The notes under the pieces are model-generated. The model was not told the origin of the DNA. It made no database searches and saw only the letters and a list, made by a program, of their open reading frames with translations. 64,000 bases of DNA from Endozoicomonas_A sp049275935 (lineage in GTDB: Bacteria; Pseudomonadota; Gammaproteobacteria; Pseudomonadales; Endozoicomonadaceae), in contig NZ_CP184830.1 in the NCBI RefSeq assembly GCF_049275935.1, positions 6,572,001-6,636,000 on the forward strand, in the 5' to 3' direction. Numbering within the stretch: the stretch's first letter is position 1; every line of letters begins with the position of its first letter. Both the position numbers and the translations under genes were made by a program. This document shows positions 9,657-19,443 of this stretch, piece by piece.

Positions 9657-10734
9657 GAGCCACCTCCAGACAATGATCAACTACTTCCACAGCCGCCATA
9701 GGCCTGGCGACACTGCCTGCAGCCCTGGCCATAGTCACCAGCTGCTCAGGATTGCCCACAAAATTCTCTAACATATTGATCAGACAGGTTTCGCTCAGTT
9801 CTTTCTGCTGCACCATCATGGCGGCCCCCTGATTAACCAGGTACTGACCATTGACCGTTTGATGATCATCAACAGCATGGGGATAAGGCACCAGCAGGGC
9901 CGCTCTTCGGGCCATCGCCAGCTCTGAAACGGTGAGGGCTCCAGAGCGACAAATCACCAGATCAGCCCACTCATAGGCACCAGCCATATCATCGATAAAG
10001 GGTTCTACGCGCCCCTCCACACCCAAAGCACGATAAGACTCACGGGTAGCATCGAGATTATTTCTGCCAGTTTGATGCCAAACCTCGAAGCGACCTTTAA
10101 ACCGGGTGAGTACTTTTGGAACCAGCTCGTTGATGGCTACAGCGCCACTACTGCCACCAACCACCAACAGCCTTAGAGCCCTGCCATTCAGTTGGGAAGG
10201 TAAATCCGGATTTGCAATATCGGCTCTCACCGGATTACCGGTCAGAATAAATTTGCCAGAGCCACTCTCTGGACCAAAAGCACCGGGAAAAGCCAACAAT
10301 ACTTTGCGGGCAACTCTTGATAAAACCTTGTTCGTGAAGCCTGCAATCGCATTCTGCTCGTGAACCACCAGGGGAACACCCGACAAACGTGCGGCCACCC
10401 CACCCGGTCCTGTTGCAAAGCCACCCATTCCCAGAACACACACAGGCTTGCAGCTTCGAATCACTTTCAAGGCACGAAACAGTGAAACAGCGAGCTTCCA
10501 GGGCGCTTTTAGTAAAAAGCTCAAGCCTTTACCTCTCAATCCGGTGACCGGGATAAAGCTGATTTCAAATCCGTGGCGCGGCACCAGTTCAGCTTCCATA
10601 CTGTTGGCCGTACCCAACCAGTGAATAGTGTAGCCACGCCTCTCAAGTTCTCTGGCAGTGGCCAGCGCCGGGAAAATATGCCCACCGGTACCACCCGCCA
10701 TTATTAAAACAGTAGGTTTGTCATTAGTACTCAT
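9646..10734 (-). CDS. murG: UDP-GlcNAc transferase forming lipid II
   Basis: GT28-family glycosyltransferase that adds N-acetylglucosamine to lipid I at the inner face of the membrane, 362 residues. The N-terminal GGTGGHIFPALA loop binds lipid-linked substrate. The C-terminal half has VVGGSSGAVAINELVP, and the CRSGALTVSELAMARRAALLVPYP stretch forms the UDP-GlcNAc site. The start codon overlaps the ftsW stop by four bases, and the end overlaps murC. Confidence 0.97.
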   Translation of the reverse strand: MSTNDKPTVLIMAGGTGGHIFPALATARELERRGYTIHWLGTANSMEAELVPRHGFEISFIPVTGLRGKGLSFLLKAPWKLAVSLFRALKVIRSCKPVCVLGMGGFATGPGGVAARLSGVPLVVHEQNAIAGFTNKVLSRVARKVLLAFPGAFGPESGSGKFILTGNPVRADIANPDLPSQLNGRALRLLVVGGSSGAVAINELVPKVLTRFKGRFEVWHQTGRNNLDATRESYRALGVEGRVEPFIDDMAGAYEWADLVICRSGALTVSELAMARRAALLVPYPHAVDDHQTVNGQYLVNQGAAMMVQQKELSETCLINMLENFVGNPEQLVTMARAAGSVARPMAAVEVVDHCLEVAHAR

Positions 10735-11918
10735 GACACTCCCCTGCTTTTATTATCTGTTGTGACATTAAACTGCCGTCGTTCATAATCAATCCGCAGC
10801 AACAATCCAAAAGCCAGGCAGTTTATCAACAGGCTACTACCCCCATAACTGATCAGAGGCAAGGCCAAACCTTTTGTGGGCAGCAACCCGGTATTTACAG
10901 CAATATTGATCAACGCCTGACTGCTATACAACAAGCCGATTCCATAGGCAACGTAGCCATGAAACAGTAGTTTTTTTGCTTCTGCCCGGTAACCGATTTG
11001 CAGCGCTCTCCAGGAAATAAACAGAATCAGAGTCAGGACAGAGACTGCTCCAAGGACACCAAACTCTTCAGCCAGAACGGCAAAGACAAAATCTGTATGA
11101 GCTTCCGGTAAATAGAACAGCTTTTGCAGACTATTACCCAATCCCTCACCAAACCATTCACCTCGCCCAAAAGCAATCAGGGACTGAGTCAACTGATAGC
11201 CACTACCAAAAGCATTGGCCCAGGGGTCCATATAAGAAGCCAGGCGTGCCATGCGATAAGGTTCAAAAACAATCAGGGCGGCAATAGACCCAACCAGCAC
11301 CAGGAACAGAATAACGAATTGCCAGAGTCTGGCGCCTGCCAGAAAAATCATTCCCATGGAAGCGCCCATCAACACCACAAGCGCTCCAAGGTCTGGCTCC
11401 ATCAGCAACAGTAGAGATGAGACAAAAAGAATAGTCATAGGCTTGAAAAAGCCTGTCCATCTGGTTCTGACTTCCTCCAACCGACGCACCAGGTAGGCCG
11501 CAAGGTAAACGACAATCATCAATTTGGCCGCTTCTGATGCCTGCAGATTGAAAAAGCCCAGAGGAATCCAGCGAACACTGCCATTGACCTCCCGACCCAC
11601 AACCAACACAGCCAGCAGCAGCCCCAGACCACCAAAAAGTGAAAGCCAGCTGTATTTCTCAATAGTTGTCACCGGAACCATCAAAATGACACCCATCAGC
11701 GACAGTCCGACGAAAACAAAAAAAGCCTGCTTGATGAGGATATAAAACGGATTGGAATAAAGACTGCCCGCCACTTCCATAGAAGCGGAACTGACCATAA
11801 TCAAACCAATCACAAGAAGTCCCAGCACAGCACCCAGCAGCGGCAGATCAAGAACACTGCCACGGCGGCCTGTAAAAGGCGATCTTATTTCGCTGAGAAA
11901 CTTCTGGTGTAGAGTCAT
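10731..11918 (-). CDS. ftsW: Peptidoglycan glycosyltransferase FtsW
   Basis: SEDS-family glycan polymerase of the divisome, partner of FtsI, 395 residues with about ten transmembrane segments. Recognisable stretches are LMEPDLGALVVLMGASMGMIFLAGA, the periplasmic GSGYQLTQSLIAFGRGEWFGEGLG loop, LPEAHTDFVFAVLAEEFG and the C-terminal GLALPLISYGGSSLLINCLAFGLLL. It lies between murD and murG with four-base overlaps on both sides. Confidence 0.97.
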   Translation of the reverse strand: MTLHQKFLSEIRSPFTGRRGSVLDLPLLGAVLGLLVIGLIMVSSASMEVAGSLYSNPFYILIKQAFFVFVGLSLMGVILMVPVTTIEKYSWLSLFGGLGLLLAVLVVGREVNGSVRWIPLGFFNLQASEAAKLMIVVYLAAYLVRRLEEVRTRWTGFFKPMTILFVSSLLLLMEPDLGALVVLMGASMGMIFLAGARLWQFVILFLVLVGSIAALIVFEPYRMARLASYMDPWANAFGSGYQLTQSLIAFGRGEWFGEGLGNSLQKLFYLPEAHTDFVFAVLAEEFGVLGAVSVLTLILFISWRALQIGYRAEAKKLLFHGYVAYGIGLLYSSQALINIAVNTGLLPTKGLALPLISYGGSSLLINCLAFGLLLRIDYERRQFNVTTDNKSRGVS

Positions 11919-13270
11919 GCAAGACGCTCCCTGACCAGAGTCATAAAGCTATCGCCACGCTGCTCGAAACTTTCGAACATATCAAAACTGGCACAAGCGG
12001 GAGCCAGCAGGACAGCATCACCGCTTTCACTGACCTCGAAGGCACGATCTATTGCAGCAGCAAGACCCTCAGCATATTGAACCGGGATAACGCCATTGAC
12101 GGCTTTATCGATATCAGGTGCGTCACGCCCTATCAGCACAAGCTCACGACCAAACTTTTGTAATGGCTGTTTCAGCTGATTAAAATCTGCCCCCTTGCCG
12201 TCCCCACCGGCAATGAGAACAATTTTTCCGGTCAGGGTCTCACCCAGACCTTCAATGGCCGCAACCGATGCACCGACATTGGTGGCTTTGGAATCATTAA
12301 TCCAGACCACACCGTTTTTTTCCGCTACCCATTGGCATCGATGAGAAAGACCTGTGAAGCGGCTCAGAGTCTTCAGCATGGGTGTCATCGGGATACCCAC
12401 TGACTCACCCAGGGCCAGGGCAGCCAGTGCATTCAATTGATTGTGACGACCCGGCAACTTCATGACCGCTGTATTGATGAGTCTTTCGACACCTTTACAA
12501 AGCCACATACCTTCTTCATCCCCGATCAGGCCATAGTCGTGTAAATCAGGCTTGCCGGAAGTAAACGCTGTTGCGGGAGTAGCCTGGGGAAGAAGAGGCA
12601 CAGTCAGAGCATCCTGCTTGTTGTATACCGCATGTATACAACCACGGTATATACGCTGCTTTGCCTTATGGTAGTCCATCATGGTCTCATAACGATCCAT
12701 ATGATCAGGACTGATATTCAGTACCGTCGCGGCGGCTGCACGTAAAGAATGAGTGGTTTCCAGCTGGAAGCTGGACAATTCCAGGATATAGAGATCGACA
12801 TTTTCTTTCTCAAGAAGCTCAAGAGCTGGAGTACCAATATTGCCACCCACAGCAACACCCAAACCGGCCTCTTGAGCCATCTCTCCCAGCAGAGTTGTGA
12901 CCGTGCTCTTGCCGTTAGAGCCAGTTATGGCAACGACAGGTTTATTCACCTCGCGACAGAACAGCTCAATATCACCAACGGCTTCAACACCTCTACTTAC
13001 AGCCTCAGCAATCTCAGGAGTAGCCAGAGCAATACCGGGACTGAGAATCAACTCATCGGCTCCATTCAGCCACTGAGTGTTCAATCCACCCAGATGGACA
13101 GGAACATTCGGAAAAGCAGTTTTGAGTTCGTCTATGCCTGGCGGGTTATTCCGGGTATCCATCACTTTAAATGGGCGTTGTCTTTCAGCAAGATATCGCA
13201 CACAGGACATTCCGGTCTTGCCGAGTCCTACGACTACCCTTGTACGATTTGAGCTTATCAGTGCTGACAC
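11915..13270 (-). CDS. murD: UDP-N-acetylmuramoyl-L-alanine--D-glutamate ligase
   Basis: Mur ligase that adds D-glutamate as the second stem residue, 451 residues. The N-terminal Rossmann segment is VVGLGKTGMSCVRYLAERQRP. The ATP loop is ITGSNGKSTVTTLLGEM, followed by LELSSFQLETTHSL, NISPDHMDRY and WINDSKATNVGA, in family order. It overlaps ftsW by four bases and follows mraY after 26 bases. Confidence 0.97.
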   Translation of the reverse strand: MSALISSNRTRVVVGLGKTGMSCVRYLAERQRPFKVMDTRNNPPGIDELKTAFPNVPVHLGGLNTQWLNGADELILSPGIALATPEIAEAVSRGVEAVGDIELFCREVNKPVVAITGSNGKSTVTTLLGEMAQEAGLGVAVGGNIGTPALELLEKENVDLYILELSSFQLETTHSLRAAAATVLNISPDHMDRYETMMDYHKAKQRIYRGCIHAVYNKQDALTVPLLPQATPATAFTSGKPDLHDYGLIGDEEGMWLCKGVERLINTAVMKLPGRHNQLNALAALALGESVGIPMTPMLKTLSRFTGLSHRCQWVAEKNGVVWINDSKATNVGASVAAIEGLGETLTGKIVLIAGGDGKGADFNQLKQPLQKFGRELVLIGRDAPDIDKAVNGVIPVQYAEGLAAAIDRAFEVSESGDAVLLAPACASFDMFESFEQRGDSFMTLVRERLA

Positions 13271-13296
13271 GCGGATTTTTTCCCGAGCAAAGTGTG

Positions 13297-14379
13297 TTAA
13301 CGAATCTTCAGTGACGCAAGACCAATCAGGACCAGAATCAGGGTAATAATCCAGAAGCGGACAATCACCCGGGGCTCAGGCCAACCCTTCAATTCAAAAT
13401 GATGGTGCAGTGGAGCCATACGGAATATTCTGCGCCCGGTGAGCTTGAACGAAGCCACCTGGAGAATCACCGATACCGTCTCCATCACAAAAACCCCCCC
13501 CATAATGACCAGCACAATTTCCTGACGCACAATGACTGCCAGTACACCTAATGCTGCTCCGAGAGCCAAAGCACCTACATCCCCCATAAAAACCTGTGCG
13601 GGATAGGTATTAAACCAGAGAAACGCCAGACCCGCGCCACCGATAGCGGCACAAAAAACCACCAACTCTCCCGAGCCAGGCACAAAAGGAATGAGCAGGT
13701 ACTGGGCAAAATTCACATGACCGCTGGCATAAGCAAAAACTGCCAGTGCAGAAGCCACCAGAACGGTAGGCATGATCGCCAGACCATCCAGACCATCTGT
13801 CAGATTCACAGCATTACTGCAACCGACAATGGTCAGGTAAGCCAGTACAATAAAAAAGGGCCCAAGATCAATGACGATATTTTTGAAGAAAGGTACAATC
13901 AGACTGGTCTCTACCGGTGAATTAGCCGTAGCGTAAAGGAAGACAGCTGCTCCCAATCCAGCGACCGACTGCCAGAAAAACTTCCAGCGCGCTGGCAGGC
14001 CCCTTGAATTTTTTTCCACCACCTTACGGTAGTCGTCCACCCAGCCAACAATTCCGAATACCGCTGTTACCAGCAAAACTACCCAGATATAGCGATTGCT
14101 CAGATTGGCCCATAGTAGCGTACTGACTGCAATACAAACCAGAATCAATGCCCCACCCATAGTCGGGGTTCCAGCCTTGCTGAGGTGAGATTGTGGACCA
14201 TCATCACGCACTGCCTGACCAATCTGGTGGTAGCTCAGCCGACGAATCATATAGGGCCCGAGACAGAGCCCCATTCCCAATGCAGTAAGCACACCCAGAA
14301 TAGCTCTGAGTGTGAGGTATTTAAAAACGGCAAAGCCGTGATAGTATTGCGTTAGAAATTCCGCAAGCCAGAGCAGCAT
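13297..14379 (-). CDS. mraY: Phospho-N-acetylmuramoyl-pentapeptide transferase
   Basis: Integral membrane enzyme that forms lipid I from undecaprenyl phosphate, 360 residues with about ten membrane segments. Catalytic features are visible: GTPTMGGALIL, the VDDYRK acidic motif, NAVNLTDGLDGLA, GDVGALALGAALG and the MAPLHHHFELKGWPE histidine loop near the C terminus. It shares one base with the end of murF. Confidence 0.98.
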   Translation of the reverse strand: MLLWLAEFLTQYYHGFAVFKYLTLRAILGVLTALGMGLCLGPYMIRRLSYHQIGQAVRDDGPQSHLSKAGTPTMGGALILVCIAVSTLLWANLSNRYIWVVLLVTAVFGIVGWVDDYRKVVEKNSRGLPARWKFFWQSVAGLGAAVFLYATANSPVETSLIVPFFKNIVIDLGPFFIVLAYLTIVGCSNAVNLTDGLDGLAIMPTVLVASALAVFAYASGHVNFAQYLLIPFVPGSGELVVFCAAIGGAGLAFLWFNTYPAQVFMGDVGALALGAALGVLAVIVRQEIVLVIMGGVFVMETVSVILQVASFKLTGRRIFRMAPLHHHFELKGWPEPRVIVRFWIITLILVLIGLASLKIR

Positions 14380-15836
14380 CAGCAGCGCTCTCCCTTAAAT
14401 TCTGATCCCACCAGGGATCTGACTACATCCAACATTTTCATTCCATTCGATCCCTTGACGAGAACCGTGATGGGACAATCCGCCTGTTGCTCTCTGAACG
14501 CCTGTATTCGACTTTTTACCCAGTTCGAGAGAGCCTCTTTATCATTTAAATGTTTTGCCTTCATGCCTCGTTGAGCCCCGCGAAGTTCACGACTGAATGC
14601 ATCAACAGAGGCGACAGTCGCCTCACCATAGGCAGCAAAACAATCAATATGCCGGGTAGCAGCATACTCACCTACATCAACATGCCGGGCTTCACTCACC
14701 TCACCAAGATCCAGCATGTCTCCCAGTACCATGATGGTTTTACCCTCGCAGTCTGCCAGCTGGTCGATGGCAGCGAGAGTGGCAATCGGACTGGCGTTAT
14801 AACTTTCGTCGATGACCAGAAGGCCCTCCGACAGGGGGTAACGAGTCCCTCTTTGTTGATAAGGCCGGGCATTTTCCAGTCCACTGACAATAATGTCCAG
14901 CCCTAGTCCGACGGCAGACGCTGCTGCGGCCACACAACAGGCATTCTGAACCTGATGTTTTCCCCAGAAAGACAAATTGACGATCGACTGTTTTTCAACC
15001 CCTTCCCTTACAATATGCAGCCTGAAGTTCATACCTTCAGACGTTGAAGACACCTCTGAGGCAAACACATCGGCTTCTCGCTTATTCAGACTGAAGGACA
15101 ACACTTTTCGATCAGGCTGTCTCAAAGCCCTCTGTTTCCAGCGTTGAAAGCTGGGATCATCTAAATTCAGTACGGCAATACCATTTTTTTTGAGACCGTC
15201 GAGAATAAAACCCTTCTCATGAATAACGCCCTCAAGCGTTAACAAATCTTTGAGATGGTTCTCTGAGGCATTGGTAATGATGGCAACATCCGGTTCGGTC
15301 AGGCGAGTGATGTAATCAATCTCTCCAGGGGAACTGGTTCCTAACTCAATCACTGCATGCTGCTGATCTGCTTCCAGCCTGAACAGGGTCAGAGGCACAC
15401 CATAAGCGTTATTTAAATTCCCCCGGGTGGCCAGAACCTTACCAACCTGCTCGAAGACAGAGGCCAGCATCTCTTTGACCGATGTCTTGCCACAGGTTCC
15501 TGTTACTGCCACGACAGGGCCATGAAAACACTCACGATTAAACTGCCCCAGTCGTCCCAGTGCCTGATCAGTGTCCTGGACCTGAATCTGGGGAATTCCC
15601 AGACCTGGAACTGGCACCTGAACCACGACCGCCGCAGCGCCTGCAACCTCAGCCTGATCCGCATAGGCATGACCATCAAACCGAGGGCCCTTGATGGCGA
15701 CAAAAAGATTACCTTGCTCGAGGGTTCTGGTATCAATGCTTATACCGGTTATAGTGGTATCAGCACCAGAATCCCCCCTCAGAAGAATCCCCTGAAGCTC
15801 ATGGGTTATTTCAGAAAGGGTAAATGGACGAATCAT
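14379..15836 (-). CDS. murF: UDP-MurNAc-tripeptide--D-Ala-D-Ala ligase
   Basis: Mur ligase that attaches the D-Ala-D-Ala made by DdlB, 485 residues. The ATP loop is VTGTCGKTSVKEMLASV, followed by NLNNAYGVPLTLFRL, VIELGTSSPGEIDYI and IDESYNASPIATLAAIDQL. It overlaps murE by four bases. A cysteine replaces the commoner asparagine in the GTNGKT loop (GTCGKT); the lysine and threonine that matter for ATP are kept. Confidence 0.96.
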   Translation of the reverse strand: MIRPFTLSEITHELQGILLRGDSGADTTITGISIDTRTLEQGNLFVAIKGPRFDGHAYADQAEVAGAAAVVVQVPVPGLGIPQIQVQDTDQALGRLGQFNRECFHGPVVAVTGTCGKTSVKEMLASVFEQVGKVLATRGNLNNAYGVPLTLFRLEADQQHAVIELGTSSPGEIDYITRLTEPDVAIITNASENHLKDLLTLEGVIHEKGFILDGLKKNGIAVLNLDDPSFQRWKQRALRQPDRKVLSFSLNKREADVFASEVSSTSEGMNFRLHIVREGVEKQSIVNLSFWGKHQVQNACCVAAAASAVGLGLDIIVSGLENARPYQQRGTRYPLSEGLLVIDESYNASPIATLAAIDQLADCEGKTIMVLGDMLDLGEVSEARHVDVGEYAATRHIDCFAAYGEATVASVDAFSRELRGAQRGMKAKHLNDKEALSNWVKSRIQAFREQQADCPITVLVKGSNGMKMLDVVRSLVGSEFKGERC

Positions 15837-17359
15837 ATTACCCTCTCACTGGCTGAACACGTTGATGGCTGCCAGAGATTCAAGGCTTTTGCAGCTTCTT
15901 CACTGTCATCAAAGTGATGCCTGACGCCGTTAACCTCCTGATAATCCTCGTGTCCTTTGCCTGCGATAATAACAATATCGCCGACAGCAGCCTTGTTGAC
16001 AGCCTGTCGAATAGCCTCTGCGCGATTGCTGACAGATGTCACTGGCATACCAGTCAGGTCAACTCCTGCCAGTGTATCTCTGATTATTTCTTCCGGATCT
16101 TCACTTCTGGGATTATCACTGGTCACGACCACTTCATCTGCACCCTCGATAGCAGCTCGGGCCATAAGCGGCCTCTTACCCCGATCACGATCACCACCGC
16201 AACCAAAGACACAAATTAATTTTGCAGCGCCGTGCTCTCTCAACGCTTTCAGGACACTCACCAGGGCATCCGGAGTATGAGCATAATCCACCACTACCAC
16301 CGGTTTCTGACCACCACCCAACCTTTGCATTCTTCCCGGCACCGTGCTCAGTTGAGGCACTTTTTCAAGCACTCGCTCCAGGGAATAACCCTGACAGCAT
16401 ACCGCCCCGATAACAGCCAAAAGATTTTCGAGACTGAAACGACCCAGCTGAGACGTCCTCAACTGCCCTTTACCCCAGGGCGTATCAAGATCAGCCTTGA
16501 CTCCACCTGCATCCAGGCGGATATTTCGAGCCTTAATATCCGCCAGATCAGAGGTCGTAGAGAAAGTAAAAACTTCAGTATCACCGGAACAACTGGACAG
16601 CATCAGTTCGCTGTAGTCATCATCCCGATTAATCACCGCTTTTTTGACACGACCGTTGGCAAAAAGCAGAGCCTTGGCTTTTGCATAAGCGTCCATCGTT
16701 TTGTGATAATCAAGATGATCACGACTGATATTTGTAAAAACGCCTACTTCAAACGCTAATTGATCTGCGCGCCCCTGATGCAGCCCATGAGAAGAAACCT
16801 CCATGGCCATGGAAGACACATCTCTGCTCACCAGTTCAGCCATAAAGCCCTGTGTCGATACAGGGTCTGAAGTAGTATTCAGACAGGGTTCCAGCTCAGT
16901 TGGAAGACCTTTACCCAGGGTTCCCATCACCGCACAAGGCTCACCCAGAAGAGAGAGTAGCTGCGCTGCATACCAACAGGTTGAGGTTTTGCCATTGGTT
17001 CCTGTCACGCCAATCAGCTTCAGCTTTGTGGACGGCTGTCGATAGAATCGATCGGCAAGAAAGCTAATGTGCGTTTTTAAGTTTTCGATAAAAATAACAG
17101 GTTTACCGACCAGAAATTCAGTCTCAGAAAATGACTCCCCACTTGAATCAACCAGCACTGCAGAGGCGCCCGCCTCCAAGGCCGCACCAATAAACGCCCG
17201 ACCGTCAGAACTCAGCCCTGGCACAGCCAGAAACAGCTCACCCCCGATCAGCTTGCGGCTGTCGAGGGTCAGTCCTGTGAGGGTCTTGTCTTCATCCAGT
17301 GGAGGATGATTCAGCTCCGCCAGCACTTCATTTAAAGACGTCATTTGACACGAGGTCAT
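15833..17359 (-). CDS. murE: UDP-MurNAc-dipeptide--meso-diaminopimelate ligase
   Basis: Mur ligase that adds the third stem residue, 508 residues. The ATP loop is GVTGTNGKTSTCWYAAQ, followed by MEVSSHGLHQGR, NISRDHLDYH and VVVDYAHTPDAL. The DNPRSEDPEEI segment carries the DNPR motif that selects meso-diaminopimelate rather than lysine, which fits a Gram-negative wall. Overlaps of four bases join it to ftsI and murF. Confidence 0.97.
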   Translation of the reverse strand: MTSCQMTSLNEVLAELNHPPLDEDKTLTGLTLDSRKLIGGELFLAVPGLSSDGRAFIGAALEAGASAVLVDSSGESFSETEFLVGKPVIFIENLKTHISFLADRFYRQPSTKLKLIGVTGTNGKTSTCWYAAQLLSLLGEPCAVMGTLGKGLPTELEPCLNTTSDPVSTQGFMAELVSRDVSSMAMEVSSHGLHQGRADQLAFEVGVFTNISRDHLDYHKTMDAYAKAKALLFANGRVKKAVINRDDDYSELMLSSCSGDTEVFTFSTTSDLADIKARNIRLDAGGVKADLDTPWGKGQLRTSQLGRFSLENLLAVIGAVCCQGYSLERVLEKVPQLSTVPGRMQRLGGGQKPVVVVDYAHTPDALVSVLKALREHGAAKLICVFGCGGDRDRGKRPLMARAAIEGADEVVVTSDNPRSEDPEEIIRDTLAGVDLTGMPVTSVSNRAEAIRQAVNKAAVGDIVIIAGKGHEDYQEVNGVRHHFDDSEEAAKALNLWQPSTCSASERVI

Positions 17360-19137
17360 GTTCCATCCTGTTTCATTTTCATAACTCCGGTCTGCTCCAG
17401 ACCGGGTCTTTTAGCTGTCAGTACCTTTTCTTCACTGGGTCTGACACCCAGCATCCGCAAAGCCTGACCATTGACCCTGGAAAACACCGGACCGGCTATG
17501 ACGCCACCGTAGTAATCCTGACCAGCCGGGTCATCAATAATGACAACAGTAGCAATGCGAGGATTTCCCACAGGAGCCACACCGGCAAAGAGACCCACGT
17601 AACGATCTTCAAGGTAGCCACTGCCACCCACTTTTTTAACCGTTCCCGTTTTGCCACCCACATTGTAGGACTTGACGGCACCGCGCCAACCAGTCCCTCC
17701 TTTACCCACCACTTTGCCAAGCATTTCCATAACATCGTGTGCTACATCTTCATCCATAACCCGAACACCATCAGGTGCCACATCACGCTTGATCAGTGAT
17801 GCTGGCCTGAGTAAGCCACCAGACCCCAGCACAGAATAGGCTTGCGCCAGCTGTAATGGCGTGACTGTCAAGCCATAACCAAAGGACAGGGTAGCCACTT
17901 CAATGTCGCTCCAGCGATCCTTGTAAGGGAGAAACCCAGCCCTCTCTCCGGGAAAACCCGTTCCCGGGCTCTGCCCGATACCTACGCGGCGCAGCAGATC
18001 TACAACCTTATCGACACCGATATCCAGTGCCATCTTGCTCACGCCGATATTGCTGGACTTTTTCAAAACAGTTTCGACATCAATGGTTCCAAACCCCCTG
18101 ACATCCTTAACCGCATTTTGTCCAACACGCATGTAGCCAACGCCGGTTTTAATCCGGGTATAGCGATCATACTTGCCGGTCTCCATGGCTGCCGCGACAG
18201 TAAAAGGCTTGAGAGTAGAGCCCGGCTCCACCAGGTCAGTCATCACCCGGTTTCTCATTCGGTAAGGCTGAAGCCCGGTACGATTATTCGGGTTGTAGGA
18301 CGGCTGATTGACCATAGCCAGAATCTCTCCGGTCTGGACATCCATCATCACCAGCGAGCCGGCTGTGGCTTTGGCCTTTTCTACAGCACTTTTCAGCTCA
18401 CGATAAGCCATATACTGGAGCCTGGAATCAATACTGAGCATCAATTCCTTACCGGGTTGGGCGCTTTTCACGAGTTCGGCCTCTCTGGCAAGGCGACCCC
18501 GGCGATCTTTCAGCAGCCTGCGAGTTCCCTCGGAGCCGGTTAACCAATGATCATATCCCAGCTCCAGCCCTTCCTGACCTTTATCATCAATACCGGTAAT
18601 GCCCACCAGATGCGACGTCACTTCACCCATAGGGTAGTAACGTCGCTGTTCGTCAAGAATATGCACGCCGGGCACTTTCAGAGCTTCGACTTTCTCACTC
18701 TGCTCCGGTGTCATCTGACGTTTAAGATAGATAAATTCCTTTGCTGCGTTGCTTGTTACCTTTTTTGCCAGCCAGCTTTCATCAACCTTGAGCGCAAATG
18801 CCAGCTTATGCCAGTGCTCTGGTGCCTTGATCAAGTCCTGAGGGTCAGCCCATACGGTCATCACAGGGGCACTTACCGCCAAAATCTTACCGTTTCGATC
18901 AAATATGACGCCCCGATGAGCCGGTATGGACTCATGGCGAACAGCGCGTTTATCACCTTCGCTCTGAAGAAAATGACGATTTAAAACCTGAAGATCTACG
19001 AGACGATAACCAATCACCAGGCCAGCCATTATAAACAAGATCTGCAAAAGCTTTACTCGCCAGCGGTAAGGCAGAGCCTTTTCCTCGCCAGCCTGTTTTT
19101 TCCTGCTGGCACTGGCCGGTCTTGCTGCAGTCTTCAC
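17356..19137 (-). CDS. ftsI: Peptidoglycan D,D-transpeptidase FtsI (PBP3)
   Basis: Septal class B penicillin-binding protein, 593 residues. A basic N-terminal tail and one transmembrane helix (about 29-47) lead to the dimerisation domain with RGVIFDRNGKILAVS. The transpeptidase domain has the catalytic SxxK with the nucleophile at Ser307 (EPGSTLKPF), SSN in KKSSNIGVSKMAL, and KTG in VGGKTGTVKKVGG. The nucleophile position is the same as in E. coli PBP3. The gene overlaps ftsL and murE by four bases each. Confidence 0.98.
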   Translation of the reverse strand: MKTAARPASASRKKQAGEEKALPYRWRVKLLQILFIMAGLVIGYRLVDLQVLNRHFLQSEGDKRAVRHESIPAHRGVIFDRNGKILAVSAPVMTVWADPQDLIKAPEHWHKLAFALKVDESWLAKKVTSNAAKEFIYLKRQMTPEQSEKVEALKVPGVHILDEQRRYYPMGEVTSHLVGITGIDDKGQEGLELGYDHWLTGSEGTRRLLKDRRGRLAREAELVKSAQPGKELMLSIDSRLQYMAYRELKSAVEKAKATAGSLVMMDVQTGEILAMVNQPSYNPNNRTGLQPYRMRNRVMTDLVEPGSTLKPFTVAAAMETGKYDRYTRIKTGVGYMRVGQNAVKDVRGFGTIDVETVLKKSSNIGVSKMALDIGVDKVVDLLRRVGIGQSPGTGFPGERAGFLPYKDRWSDIEVATLSFGYGLTVTPLQLAQAYSVLGSGGLLRPASLIKRDVAPDGVRVMDEDVAHDVMEMLGKVVGKGGTGWRGAVKSYNVGGKTGTVKKVGGSGYLEDRYVGLFAGVAPVGNPRIATVVIIDDPAGQDYYGGVIAGPVFSRVNGQALRMLGVRPSEEKVLTAKRPGLEQTGVMKMKQDGT

Positions 19138-19430
19138 GGCATCACCATTTTTATACTTCCAGCATCAGGCACTTCCATGTTCAATTCATCCCTTGCAATT
19201 CTTTCCACTCGCCCCGGACTGGTCAGGGAACTGTGCTCCAGAAGCAACTTCCCCCATTCAACCTGGGCTTTGTTTCTCTGCTCAAACGCCTGTTGAAGTT
19301 CATTGTGAAGCAGTCTGTTTTCATGCTTGACAAAGCTCACAGCCACCCCTGACACAAGAACACAGGCCAGCAACATCACACTGACTAAACCAGATTTGCG
19401 AAACAAAGCCTGCAGCGGTTGTCTGTCCAT
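19134..19430 (-). CDS. ftsL: Cell division protein FtsL
   Basis: Small bitopic divisome protein that works with FtsB and FtsQ, 98 residues. A short cytoplasmic tail, a membrane segment (SVMLLACVLVSGVAVSFV, about 17-34) and a periplasmic coiled coil (HNELQQAFEQRNKAQVEWGK) match the family's architecture and size. Position between rsmH and ftsI supports the call more than sequence does, because FtsL is poorly conserved. Confidence 0.92.
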   Translation of the reverse strand: MDRQPLQALFRKSGLVSVMLLACVLVSGVAVSFVKHENRLLHNELQQAFEQRNKAQVEWGKLLLEHSSLTSPGRVERIARDELNMEVPDAGSIKMVMP

Positions 19431-19443
19431 TTTTACAGCCTTG